Of a stretch of 64,000 nucleotides of DNA, positions 1 through 7,101 are shown piece after piece. The stretch covers positions 341,889 through 405,888 of the forward strand of contig NZ_JAMSLR010000003.1 of assembly GCF_023806485.1 (NCBI RefSeq), in the 5' to 3' direction. Each line of letters begins with the position of its first letter. Within the stretch, counting starts at the first letter, position 1. Under the pieces are notes generated by a model. That model was not told the origin of the DNA. It made no database searches and saw only the letters and a program-made list of their open reading frames with translations. The DNA comes from Thermalbibacter longus (lineage in GTDB: Bacteria > Chloroflexota > Chloroflexia > Thermomicrobiales > Thermomicrobiaceae). Made by a program: the position numbers and the translations under genes.

Positions 1-1320
1 ACCGGCCGCGCCGACGAGCTGGAGTCCGGTTGGCAGCCCGCGCTCGCCGAAGCCGTTCGGCACGCTGATGGCCGGCAACCCTGCCAGGTTCCCAGCGCTA
101 CCGAGCGGCAGACGGCGTCCCTTACCCGCATAGTCGTCGAAGCGCATGCTCAGCGGGCTGGCGACGACCGCCGTCGCCGGGTGCACGATGGCGTCGTAGC
201 GAGCCAGCAGCGCGCTGAGCGCCGCGCGCGCCTGTCGCCGGATGCGCATGGCCCGCAGGTAGTCCACCGCGGGGATGGTCAGGCCAGCGTAGCCGCCTGT
301 CCGGTCTTCCGGCGCGGTCAACCCCAGGAGAATGCCGGAATGGAGCATCTCCTCGAAGGCCGAGGCTGCCTCGGCGCTCAGGATCAGCCGGGCCGTCTCG
401 TTATACGGGAAGTCGGGCAGCGTCACGGGTTCCAGGTGGGCGAACTCGCCCAGCACGCCGAGCGCCGCCTCGAAGTTGGCCCGCACTTCAGGCTGCGCGG
501 TCTCCAGACTCTCTTCCAGCACGCCGATCCGGAACCCCTGCGTTGGTTCGTCTTCGGGCCGGTAGCGGAAGCGCTCGGGCGACGTCGAGGGGTCGTTCGG
601 ATCCGGGCCGGCGATGGCGTCGAGCACTAGGCCGCAGTCGTCGGCGCTGCGGCACATCGGCCCGATCTTGTCCAGCGTCCAGCTCAGTACCATGCCTCCG
701 AACCGGCTGACGCGACCGTAGGTCGGTCGCAGGCCGGTGATCCCGCAGTAGCTGGACGGGGTGAGGATCGACCCCCATGTCTCCGAACCGAGGGCGAAGG
801 GCACGGCGCCAGCACCGACCGCCGATCCGGGGCCGCTTGAGGAACCACCGCTCCAGGCGTCGAGGTTCCAGGGGTTGAGGCCAGGCCCGGTCAATGAGGC
901 GTTCGGCTGCTCGTACCCCATCCCGCCAGCCAGCTCGACGGTGCCGAGCTTGGCGACCAGCACCGCGCCGGCGTCCCGCAACCGTGCGATAACCGTCGCA
1001 TCGAAGTCGAAGCGCTGCTCACGTAGCGGCTCGGCTCCCCAGGTGGTCGGGTATCCGGCCGCGGCCAGCAGATCCTTGGCGCCATACGGGATCCCGTGGA
1101 GCGGTCCGCGATCGAGCCCGGCGGCCAGTTCCGCCTCCGCGAGCTGGGCCTCGCGGAGCGCCCGCTCTCTGGTAACAGTGACCACCGCGTTGAGCCGCCG
1201 GCCGACCGTCTCCAGCCGGTCGATAAAGTACTCGGCCAGTTCGGTCGGCGTCGTCTCCCCCGCTCGAAGGAGCTTCCCGAGTTCGCGAATGCTCAGATAG
1301 GCGAATTCGCGGGTTGCCAC
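1..1320 (-). CDS. Amidase signature family enzyme (C-terminus beyond window)
   Basis: This is an amide hydrolase of the amidase signature family, the fold shared by GatA and AtzE. The 440 visible residues contain the triad region: the lysine in GIPYGAKD, the serine-rich loop GGSSSGPGSAV, and GSETWGSIL, a variant of the usual GS(D/E)TGGS strand that carries Trp for the first Gly. The start is GTG at 1320, preceded by GAGGGGAGAGGGAAG; the frame is open to base 1, so the C-terminus is missing. It lies 15 bp after a small amidase-associated protein in the same direction, so the two probably form one complex. The substrate cannot be told; without gatB beside it, a tRNA amidotransferase role is less likely. 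Confidence 0.9.
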   Translation of the reverse strand, partial: MATREFAYLSIRELGKLLRAGETTPTELAEYFIDRLETVGRRLNAVVTVTRERALREAQLAEAELAAGLDRGPLHGIPYGAKDLLAAAGYPTTWGAEPLREQRFDFDATVIARLRDAGAVLVAKLGTVELAGGMGYEQPNASLTGPGLNPWNLDAWSGGSSSGPGSAVGAGAVPFALGSETWGSILTPSSYCGITGLRPTYGRVSRFGGMVLSWTLDKIGPMCRSADDCGLVLDAIAGPDPNDPSTSPERFRYRPEDEPTQGFRIGVLEESLETAQPEVRANFEAALGVLGEFAHLEPVTLPDFPYNETARLILSAEAASAFEEMLHSGILLGLTAPEDRTGGYAGLTIPAVDYLRAMRIRRQARAALSALLARYDAIVHPATAVVASPLSMRFDDYAGKGRRLPLGSAGNLAGLPAISVPNGFGERGLPTGLQLVGAAG

Positions 1321-1335
1321 GGCTTCCCTCTCCCC

Positions 1336-1530
1336 TCACGGCACGAAGGTGAAGTCCGGCTCGTCGGCGTTGTCCAGCGCTCGCTGGCGGAGCGTCGCCG
1401 CTGCCTGCACGAGCTGCTCCAGATCCTCGCGGATCTCTTCCCACTGCGGCTCGGTAAACCGGTCCGGAAACCGGTTCCGCAGGCTGGCCAACCGCCGCTC
1501 GATCTCGCCGGTCATCTGGGGATCGGTCAT
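1336..1530 (-). CDS. Small amidase-associated protein (AtzG/GatC-like)
   Basis: This is a 64-residue acidic helical protein ending in NADEPDFTFVP. The NADEP tail and its place directly upstream of an amidase match the small GatC/AtzG-like subunits that wrap around amidase signature enzymes and stabilise them. The chosen ATG at 1530 has a strong ribosome binding site, GGAGGAGGGAACC. A longer in-frame reading to 1563 would start ahead of this site and is less likely. The assignment rests on size, tail motif and context, since the sequence is too short for firm homology by eye. Confidence 0.7.
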   Translation of the reverse strand: MTDPQMTGEIERRLASLRNRFPDRFTEPQWEEIREDLEQLVQAAATLRQRALDNADEPDFTFVP

Positions 1531-1569
1531 GGTTCCCTCCTCCTGCCTGTCTCCGTGGCGCACCTGGCA

Positions 1570-1597
1570 CTATACGGCGGAGACGCGTGGCTGTCAG
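1570..1597 (-). promoter_or_regulatory. Candidate promoter of the amidase operon
   Basis: On the minus strand CTGACA (1597-1592) and TATAGT (1575-1570) are separated by 16 bases. Transcription would start about 30 bases before the small amidase-associated gene. Confidence 0.45.
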
Positions 1598-1671
1598 CAC
1601 TGCGGAAGCTCGGGCTCGGGACTGCGAGCCCGTCTATCGCGCTTATCGCGCTCCAGTGAGGCGACTCCGGT

Positions 1672-2103
1672 CTACTGGCCCTGCCCTTGTGGCGTGGGGA
1701 TGACGAGCACCTGGCCCGCTTGCAAGGTATTCGGATCGCTGATGTTGTTCGCGTCGATCAGGGCCTGCACATCGACGTTGAATTTCGCGGCGATACCGAA
1801 GAGCGTGTCGCCAGGCTGCACCACGTAGGAGGTGGGAGTCTCTCCACTCGGCTGGGAGCCTTCCGGTGTCGAGTTGCCTTCGGGGACAGCGGTCGGTGTC
1901 GCGCTGGGGTTTACGGCTGGCCCAGGTGTCGGCGTGACGATCTCGAGCATCACTGGGGACGTGGGAGTCGGCGTGGCGCTCGGTGTCGGAGTCGCCTCCG
2001 GTTCGCTCAGGCCGAGACAGCTCGCCGTCAGCAGTCCGCAGAGCAGAAGCCTCACCCACCGCAGCGCGCGCCAGGCATCGGGTGCAGACCCTTGCCGGCC
2101 CAT
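1672..2103 (-). CDS. LysM-domain lipoprotein
   Basis: This is a 143-residue exported protein. The N-terminus has a basic stretch, a hydrophobic segment and a lipobox (LLTASC, Cys at about residue 29), so it should be lipid-anchored outside the membrane. A Thr/Pro-rich linker (repeats of TPTP) follows, and then a single C-terminal LysM domain from YVVQPGDTLFGIA to the end. LysM domains bind N-acetylglucosamine polymers such as peptidoglycan. The ATG at 2103 has GGGAGGGG upstream; an earlier in-frame ATG at 2172 would put an unlikely extension before the signal peptide. Confidence 0.85.
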   Translation of the reverse strand: MGRQGSAPDAWRALRWVRLLLCGLLTASCLGLSEPEATPTPSATPTPTSPVMLEIVTPTPGPAVNPSATPTAVPEGNSTPEGSQPSGETPTSYVVQPGDTLFGIAAKFNVDVQALIDANNISDPNTLQAGQVLVIPTPQGQGQ

Positions 2104-2172
2104 AGCCCCTCCCACTCGAAGCTCGGTCCTTTCCGCCGCTAAGCATAGCAGCGATCGGTGCTGGCCAGTCAC

Positions 2173-2433
2173 CTACCCCTGCTCTGTCCCCGGCTCGGGA
2201 CCGAAGAGACGCTGCTGCAGGCTCCGGATCCGCTCTCGCCGCTCGCGCTCGGTCGCCGGATCCGGCTCCCAACGCAGCCGGAGGACAGAACCCCTCCGGG
2301 TTCCCTTCGGCAGAATGGCGAGCGGGACGACCAGTTGCTGGCCGTCGTCCAGCACCAGCACGGCAAGTGGTTCCCCTCGCTCGTCCGACTCGATCCGGTC
2401 CACAGCGGCAATAAGTGCCGGCTCGCTACCCAT
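2173..2433 (-). CDS. DUF3006 family protein
   Basis: This is an 86-residue protein starting with a short beta-rich segment (ALIAAVDRIESDERGEPLAV) and continuing with the LVLDDGQQLVVPLAILP pattern typical of DUF3006, then an Arg/Glu-rich tail. DUF3006 genes are often found next to ComEC-type metallo-beta-lactamase genes, as here: its ATG at 2433 overlaps the end of the upstream gene by 8 bp, so the two are likely translationally coupled. No function is established for the family. A longer in-frame reading to 2586 lies wholly inside the upstream gene and is rejected. Confidence 0.75.
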   Translation of the reverse strand: MGSEPALIAAVDRIESDERGEPLAVLVLDDGQQLVVPLAILPKGTRRGSVLRLRWEPDPATERERRERIRSLQQRLFGPEPGTEQG

Positions 2434-3376
2434 CGACGGGCCCTCCGCTGACCTGTACCCGATAGCTCGTCCCGTCGCTCTCGATAAGCACCGTGCCGTC
2501 GACATCGGTCCGGTAGACTGCGACGCCGGCAGCACGGAGGCGATTGACCACTTCGGCGTGCGGATGACCGTAGGGATTATCTGCACCGGCTGAGATGACC
2601 GCGATCGCTGGCCGCACCGCGTCGATCAGCTCGGGCGTGGTTGAGGTCTGGCTGCCATGATGGGGAACCTGCAAGACCGGTGCGCGTAGCCCGCCGTCTT
2701 CCAGCGCGACGAGCTGGCGCTCCGCTGGTGCCTCGATGTCACCGGTCAACAGGACCGTGACCGCGCCGTGCACGAGACGGACCACCAGCGCGTTGTCGTT
2801 GTCCGCGACCTCGCCGCTCTCGTCTCGCAGGAGCGGATCGCGCGGCCAGAGGATCTCCAGCCTGACGTGCTCTCCCAGCATGAACGCCTGGCCGCGGCGG
2901 GCCCGCTGAGCCGGAACGGCCTGATCGGCCACACGCTCCAGCGTCTCCAGGTATGCCTGGTTGGTCGACGGCAGCGCGGGATCGACGAAGGTGCCGATCG
3001 CGAATGAGTCGAGCACCACGGGCATGCCGCCGACGTGGTCTTGATCGGGGTGACTCAAGAGCAGGTAGTCGAGCCGGCTTACTCCCCGGGCCTCGAAGAA
3101 TGGGCCGATGACTTCCTGCACGTCGCGCGCGCTGTTGCCGGCGTCGTAGAGCAGCGCGTGACCGTCGGCCGTGACGACGGCCACGGCCAGGGCCTGCCCG
3201 ACGTCGAGGAAGGCGATGGTCGTCTGACCGCCACTTGCGGACGGCTCTACGCTGGTACCGCGTAGCCAGCCGGAACGGGCCAGCAGCGTGAGCGCGGCCA
3301 GGAGCAGCAGGCCCAGTAGCAGCACCCAGGCCGGCAGGCGAAATCTTTCCCGCCGGGCCCTTCGACCTCGTACCAC
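2426..3376 (-). CDS. ComEC/Rec2-like metallo-beta-lactamase with membrane anchor
   Basis: This 316-residue protein has one N-terminal transmembrane helix (LPAWVLLLGLLLLAALTLLA), followed by a metallo-beta-lactamase fold with the metal-binding motif HPDQDHVGG near residue 110, a distal VPHHGSQTS, and a C-terminal ISAGADNPYGHPH segment characteristic of the ComEC C-terminal domain. The hydrolase should sit outside the membrane. The competence and DNA-channel domains of full ComEC are absent, so this is a stand-alone catalytic domain, possibly a nuclease. The start is GTG at 3376. It lies 4 bp downstream of the phosphatidyltransferase gene in the same operon. Confidence 0.85.
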   Translation of the reverse strand: MVRGRRARRERFRLPAWVLLLGLLLLAALTLLARSGWLRGTSVEPSASGGQTTIAFLDVGQALAVAVVTADGHALLYDAGNSARDVQEVIGPFFEARGVSRLDYLLLSHPDQDHVGGMPVVLDSFAIGTFVDPALPSTNQAYLETLERVADQAVPAQRARRGQAFMLGEHVRLEILWPRDPLLRDESGEVADNDNALVVRLVHGAVTVLLTGDIEAPAERQLVALEDGGLRAPVLQVPHHGSQTSTTPELIDAVRPAIAVISAGADNPYGHPHAEVVNRLRAAGVAVYRTDVDGTVLIESDGTSYRVQVSGGPVDG

Positions 3377-3380
3377 GGCA

Positions 3381-3998
3381 TCATCCCCGAGGTGTGCCAG
3401 GCTGTTGGGGCCGGTCGAGTGCCCGGCTCCGGCGCCACATCAGATAGGTGCGCTGTAGCACCGTCAGATTGGTCGCGATCGCCAGAATCCAGAGAACCCA
3501 GACCGGCCGGTTGAGGAGCAGGAACAGCGCCAGCACGACGATCCGTTCAGGTCGCGCGAACAGGCCGGCAGTCAATGGCACTCCGGCTGCCTCGGCCCGC
3601 GCGCGGGCGTAGCTGACCATCAGCGAGCCGACGATGGTGGCATAACAGAGCAGCACAGCGACCTCTCCCAGGCCTGCGCGCAGGATATGGACGAGCAGCC
3701 CGCCGACGAGGACCGCCTCCGAGTACCGATCCAGCGTCGAGTCGAGGAAGCCCCCGAAGCGGGTGACACGCCGGGTCGCGCGGGCAACCGCGCCGTCCAG
3801 CATGTCGAAAGCGCCGGCAAGGAGCGCTAGCACTCCGGCCAGCCTGAGATGACCGGAAGCGATGACCAGAGCCACCCCGAAGTTGAGGAAGAACCCGATC
3901 ACGGTCAGCGCGTTCGGCGAGAGCCGGGTGCGGGCGACGAACTCCCCGACCCGATGGAGTCGTCCGCGTACGCGGTCGGCCACGATGGAGCTGATCAT
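3381..3998 (-). CDS. CDP-alcohol phosphatidyltransferase (PgsA/PI-phosphate synthase-like)
   Basis: This 205-residue multi-helix membrane protein carries the complete family motif DMLDGAVAR followed by GGFLDSTLDRYSE (DxxDGxxAR-x8-GxxxDxxxD), near residues 66-94. The family joins a CDP-activated lipid to an alcohol such as glycerol phosphate or inositol phosphate. The gene upstream encodes a PimA-like mannosyltransferase and overlaps it by 4 bp (ATGA). By analogy with the actinobacterial phosphatidylinositol mannoside operon, inositol phosphate is a plausible acceptor, but the motif alone does not separate this from phosphatidylglycerophosphate synthase. Confidence 0.88.
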   Translation of the reverse strand: MISSIVADRVRGRLHRVGEFVARTRLSPNALTVIGFFLNFGVALVIASGHLRLAGVLALLAGAFDMLDGAVARATRRVTRFGGFLDSTLDRYSEAVLVGGLLVHILRAGLGEVAVLLCYATIVGSLMVSYARARAEAAGVPLTAGLFARPERIVVLALFLLLNRPVWVLWILAIATNLTVLQRTYLMWRRSRALDRPQQPGTPRG

Positions 3999-5191
3999 GG
4001 TGTCTCACCACTCCACCAGCCACGCAGCGGGATGCGGGTGATCGACGGCCGGGGAACCGGCGTTGCCGCCTTCCGGATGTCCACGGCCCGCAGTCGCTCG
4101 TAGTAGGCCAGCGTCTGCTCGGCGATCACCGACCAGGAAAATCGCTCGGCACGCTGCCGCCCTGCCCGGCCCAGCCGCTCGCGCAGGTCACGGTCGGCCA
4201 GCAGGTGCACGAGCGCCAGCGCCAGCGCCTCCGGATTCTTGCGCTCCACCAGCAATCCCTCGACTCCATGCCGGACCACGTAGCGGTAGCCCCGGATGTC
4301 GGAGGCGACCACGGGTCTGCCGCTCGCCATCGCCTCCAGCAAGACGATCCCGAAGCTCTCCCGGCCGGTGGCCGGGGAGCAGAACACGTCGCAGGATGTG
4401 TAGTAGCGCGGCAGCTCGTGTGGCGCGATCGGCCCGACGAAGTGGAGGTGCGACTCCAGCTCGTAGCGATCGATCAACCACTGGAACCGGCGTGGATCGC
4501 CTGGGCCGACGACCAGGAGCAGGCAGGCAGGAAACTCGCGCCGCACCAGCGCCAGCGCTTCCAGGAGATACTTGAACCCTTTCCGCGACTCATTGTACCG
4601 GCCGACGAAGAGGATCGTCGGCCGGTCACCGAACCGCTGGATGGGCGGCACATCCGGCCGGAACACCTCCACATCGATCCCGTTCGGGATCAACTCGTAG
4701 TGGCCCGGAAAGTAGCGGCTCACGAACTCCAGCGCTGCCGGTGAGACGGCGATCCGCCCATGGAGCTTGCTGAAGAAATGCGCGAGTACCGGCTTACCGT
4801 AGAGATAACCGAGGTTGTGCGAGCGCGCGGCGTGAAACGTTCCCACGTTGACCGTCCGTGAGTGGAGCAGGACGAGAAGCGGCAGAGCGGGCGCCAGCGG
4901 CTCGTGGAGGTGGATGATATCGAACCGCTCCCGCTGGAGCAGATCTTTGACCTTGCCCGAGACGAAGGGCGAGAGCGTGATACGAGCCGTCGAGCCGTTC
5001 GCCGGGATTGGGACAGCCGTCCCGAGCTTGATGAAGTGGCCGTCATCGTACTCGTCTTCGCCGAGCGAGCGCGGGGTAAGCACGCGCGTCTCGTGCCCAC
5101 GCTTCCGGAACTGGGCATCGAGGTGCAAGATATGCTCGTTGACGCCGCCGGGGAAGGTGAAGTCGAAGGGTGAGACCAGGAGGATCTTCAT
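3995..5191 (-). CDS. GT4 family glycosyltransferase (PimA-like)
   Basis: This 398-residue GT-B fold enzyme opens with MKILLVSPFDFTFPGGVNEH, the glycine-rich acceptor-side loop seen in PimA-type mannosyltransferases. The C-terminal half contains VGRYNESRKGFKYLLEA and the ESFGIVLLEAMASGRPVVAS nucleotide-sugar motif (EX7E). It probably transfers a sugar, perhaps mannose from GDP-mannose, to a lipid head group at the inner membrane face. The ATG at 5191 is followed at once by the conserved N-terminal strand; a longer reading to 5341 has a low-complexity extension and is rejected. It is the first gene of a run ending with the LysM or DUF3006 gene. Confidence 0.88.
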   Translation of the reverse strand: MKILLVSPFDFTFPGGVNEHILHLDAQFRKRGHETRVLTPRSLGEDEYDDGHFIKLGTAVPIPANGSTARITLSPFVSGKVKDLLQRERFDIIHLHEPLAPALPLLVLLHSRTVNVGTFHAARSHNLGYLYGKPVLAHFFSKLHGRIAVSPAALEFVSRYFPGHYELIPNGIDVEVFRPDVPPIQRFGDRPTILFVGRYNESRKGFKYLLEALALVRREFPACLLLVVGPGDPRRFQWLIDRYELESHLHFVGPIAPHELPRYYTSCDVFCSPATGRESFGIVLLEAMASGRPVVASDIRGYRYVVRHGVEGLLVERKNPEALALALVHLLADRDLRERLGRAGRQRAERFSWSVIAEQTLAYYERLRAVDIRKAATPVPRPSITRIPLRGWWSGETP

Positions 5192-5257
5192 GGCGCATGC
5201 TGTCCCGCATCCAGGCGACCGCCGCATGACCCGATCCGGCCGGGAGGGGGGATCACG

Positions 5258-5431
5258 ATGAACTGGGCCGCCGCGCTGTTCGCTGCCGGCCTCTGGTGGC
5301 TGCTGGCCACTGCCTGGCTTCTGTTGCGACCCAGGCCGCAACCCATGCGTCTCTCCCAGCTCGGACTGCGGCTGCTCCAGGATCTTCTACCAGGGCTGCT
5401 GCTCGGTCTCCTGTTCGGCCGGCTGCTCTGA
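5258..5431 (+). CDS. Small membrane protein, 57 residues
   Basis: An ATG at 5258 with GGGAGGGG seven bases upstream opens a frame of 57 residues ending at TGA 5429-5431. The product begins MNWAAALFAAGLWWLLATAW, has an Arg/Pro hinge (LLRPRPQPMR), and a second hydrophobic stretch near the end (LLPGLLLGLLFGRLL), so it looks like a two-helix membrane protein. It is divergent from the glycosyltransferase and convergent with the PRC-barrel gene 17 bp away. I do not recognise a family. Confidence 0.6.
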   Translation: MNWAAALFAAGLWWLLATAWLLLRPRPQPMRLSQLGLRLLQDLLPGLLLGLLFGRLL

Positions 5432-5448
5432 TGCCGGGATCCCCAGGC

Positions 5449-5976
5449 TTACCGGCCTGCTGCCCCACCGGTCTCTGCCGTCCCCGCTTCGTCCGTCTCG
5501 ACCGCGCTCTCCGGCACGACGACCACATCCCGGCCGATACTGATCACTTGCGCGATCGGAACCGACTGCCGCCGGCCGAACAGCCCTGCAAGCCCCACCG
5601 GCGCGATCTCGATCGTCGTGAGGCGACCGGATGGCGTGTCGATCTCGCCGCCGGCCACAGTGCCTAGCAGGCGCCCCTGATCGCTTACCACGCGGAGGCT
5701 GGTGAATTCTCTGAGACTCAGCAGTTCCCGGTTCGAGTCATCGGACTCTGCCCGCACCACGTCGCGGCCGGGAATCATTGCGGCGTCGGGGCCGATGCTG
5801 GTCACCGCGTCCATCTCGACGAAGGTCGTGCGCCCGCTGAGCAGCCCGCCGCTGCTAATCTGCAAGCGCACGACCCGCCGGTCGCCCGGGCTGAGCAGGA
5901 CATCGGACACCTCGCCGAGCCGCTGGCCGTCCTGGACCGCGACCACCGCCAGTCCCTTGAGGTCTTTGATGTCCAC
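5449..5976 (-). CDS. PRC-barrel domain protein
   Basis: This 175-residue protein has two PRC-barrel-like domains. The first (residues about 1-80) begins MDIKDLKGLAVVAVQDGQRL and reads G-x-V-x-D-V-L-L-S-P; the second (about 85-160) begins LREFTSLRVVSDQGRLLGTV. PRC barrels are small beta domains in RimM, reaction-centre subunit H and many uncharacterised proteins. No photosynthesis or ribosome-maturation gene lies nearby, so the role is open. The tail from residue 160 is an acidic disordered stretch. It is convergent with the 57-residue membrane gene. Confidence 0.82.
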   Translation of the reverse strand: MDIKDLKGLAVVAVQDGQRLGEVSDVLLSPGDRRVVRLQISSGGLLSGRTTFVEMDAVTSIGPDAAMIPGRDVVRAESDDSNRELLSLREFTSLRVVSDQGRLLGTVAGGEIDTPSGRLTTIEIAPVGLAGLFGRRQSVPIAQVISIGRDVVVVPESAVETDEAGTAETGGAAGR

Positions 5977-6114
5977 GGTCCACGTCCCTTCCAGGCTCTC
6001 CGGCTCGAGTCCTCGATCGTCATCATAACCGAAGGTCGGACCTGTTGTCCCGCGCTGGACTTGCGCCCTGTCACCTGTCTCTGCCGCAGAATCGGTCGAT
6101 GCCCCGCTAGCCGC

Positions 6115-6903
6115 TCACAGGCTGCCGCGGTACAGGCCGCCGTCGACGAGAATTGTCTGGCCCGTTACGTAGCTGGCAGCCGGCGACGCCAGGAAGGCCA
6201 CCACGTTGGCGAACTCCTCGGGCTCGCCGAGCCGCCCCAAGGGGATCCCACTGGCGCTGTCCTGCAGCGCTTCCTCCAGCGTGATCCCCTGGCGCTCCGC
6301 GCGCTGCCGGGCCAGATCGACGATGCGGTCAGTGCGGGTCGAACCCGGGCCGACATTGTTGACCCGGATGTTGTACGGCGCCAGCTCGTCGGCGAGCGTC
6401 TTGGCGAACCCGACGACGCCCAGGCGGGCGGTGTTCGAGAGAATCAGCCCGCTGATCGGCTGCTTGACCGAGATCGAGGTGATGGTGACGATGCTGCCGC
6501 CTTGCCGCTTGAGATAGGGCACAGCTGCCCGGCAAAGCCGGATCGTGCTCATCAAGTTGAGCTGAATCGCGTCGAGGTAGGCCTGCTCGTCGAAGTCCTC
6601 GAAGCCACCACCAGGAGGCCCGCCAGCGTTGGTCACCAAGATGTCGAGCCGGCCAAAGTGTCGCACGGTCTCGTCGACGACGCGTTGTACCTGGGCGGAG
6701 TCCCGGGCGTCAGCCACCTGGGCCAGGACGCTCGCGCCGGTCTCCTGGCGGAGGCGCTCAGCGGCTTCCTCGATCCTCCCAGCATCTCGGGAGAAGATAC
6801 TGACAGAAGCTCCCTCACGCGCGAAGCCGCGCGCGACTGCGTACCCTAGCCCCTTGCTCGCCGCGGCGACCAACGCCACCTTGCCCTGGAGTCCGAGATC
6901 CAT
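6115..6903 (-). CDS. SDR family oxidoreductase, catalytic Tyr/Lys replaced
   Basis: This 262-residue Rossmann protein has the cofactor motif [10 protein letters not shown] (TGxxxGxG-like, with the first Gly replaced by Ser-Lys), NAGG near residue 93, and the C-terminal GQTILVDGG strand. At the place of the catalytic YxxxK it reads SNTAR, 13 residues after the active-site serine, so both Tyr and Lys are missing. Similar sequences form an SDR subgroup annotated as 3-oxoacyl-ACP reductase-like despite this loss. The ATG at 6903 starts [12 protein letters not shown]. It stands alone between the PRC-barrel gene and the divergent PBP gene. Confidence 0.85.
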   Translation of the reverse strand: MDLGLQGKVALVAAASKGLGYAVARGFAREGASVSIFSRDAGRIEEAAERLRQETGASVLAQVADARDSAQVQRVVDETVRHFGRLDILVTNAGGPPGGGFEDFDEQAYLDAIQLNLMSTIRLCRAAVPYLKRQGGSIVTITSISVKQPISGLILSNTARLGVVGFAKTLADELAPYNIRVNNVGPGSTRTDRIVDLARQRAERQGITLEEALQDSASGIPLGRLGEPEEFANVVAFLASPAASYVTGQTILVDGGLYRGSL

Positions 6904-7005
6904 CGATGTCCTCCCCTCGCCGGACGGACGAACTCTCCGCCGGGGCTGATTGTAACGGAAGGCGTTCGGCTTCCCGTCCGGCGCGCTGTCGCCTTGAAGA
7001 CGCGT

Positions 7006-7035
7006 TTGAACCGCGTGGTATCATCTTGAACCGCG
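7006..7035. repeat. Direct repeat TTGAACCGCG upstream of the PBP gene
   Basis: TTGAACCGCG occurs at 7006-7015 and again at 7026-7035, exactly 20 bp apart, about two helical turns. A TATCAT (7019-7024) lies between them and TTGAAG (6994-6999) sits 19 bp before it. The arrangement suits an operator overlapping a promoter for the gene starting at 7102. Confidence 0.35.
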
Positions 7036-7101
7036 GGCACATTGCTTATGTCCACACTGTGTTCAGGAAGCCCGTATCGGGTCACTGAGGGACAAGCACC
7101 G

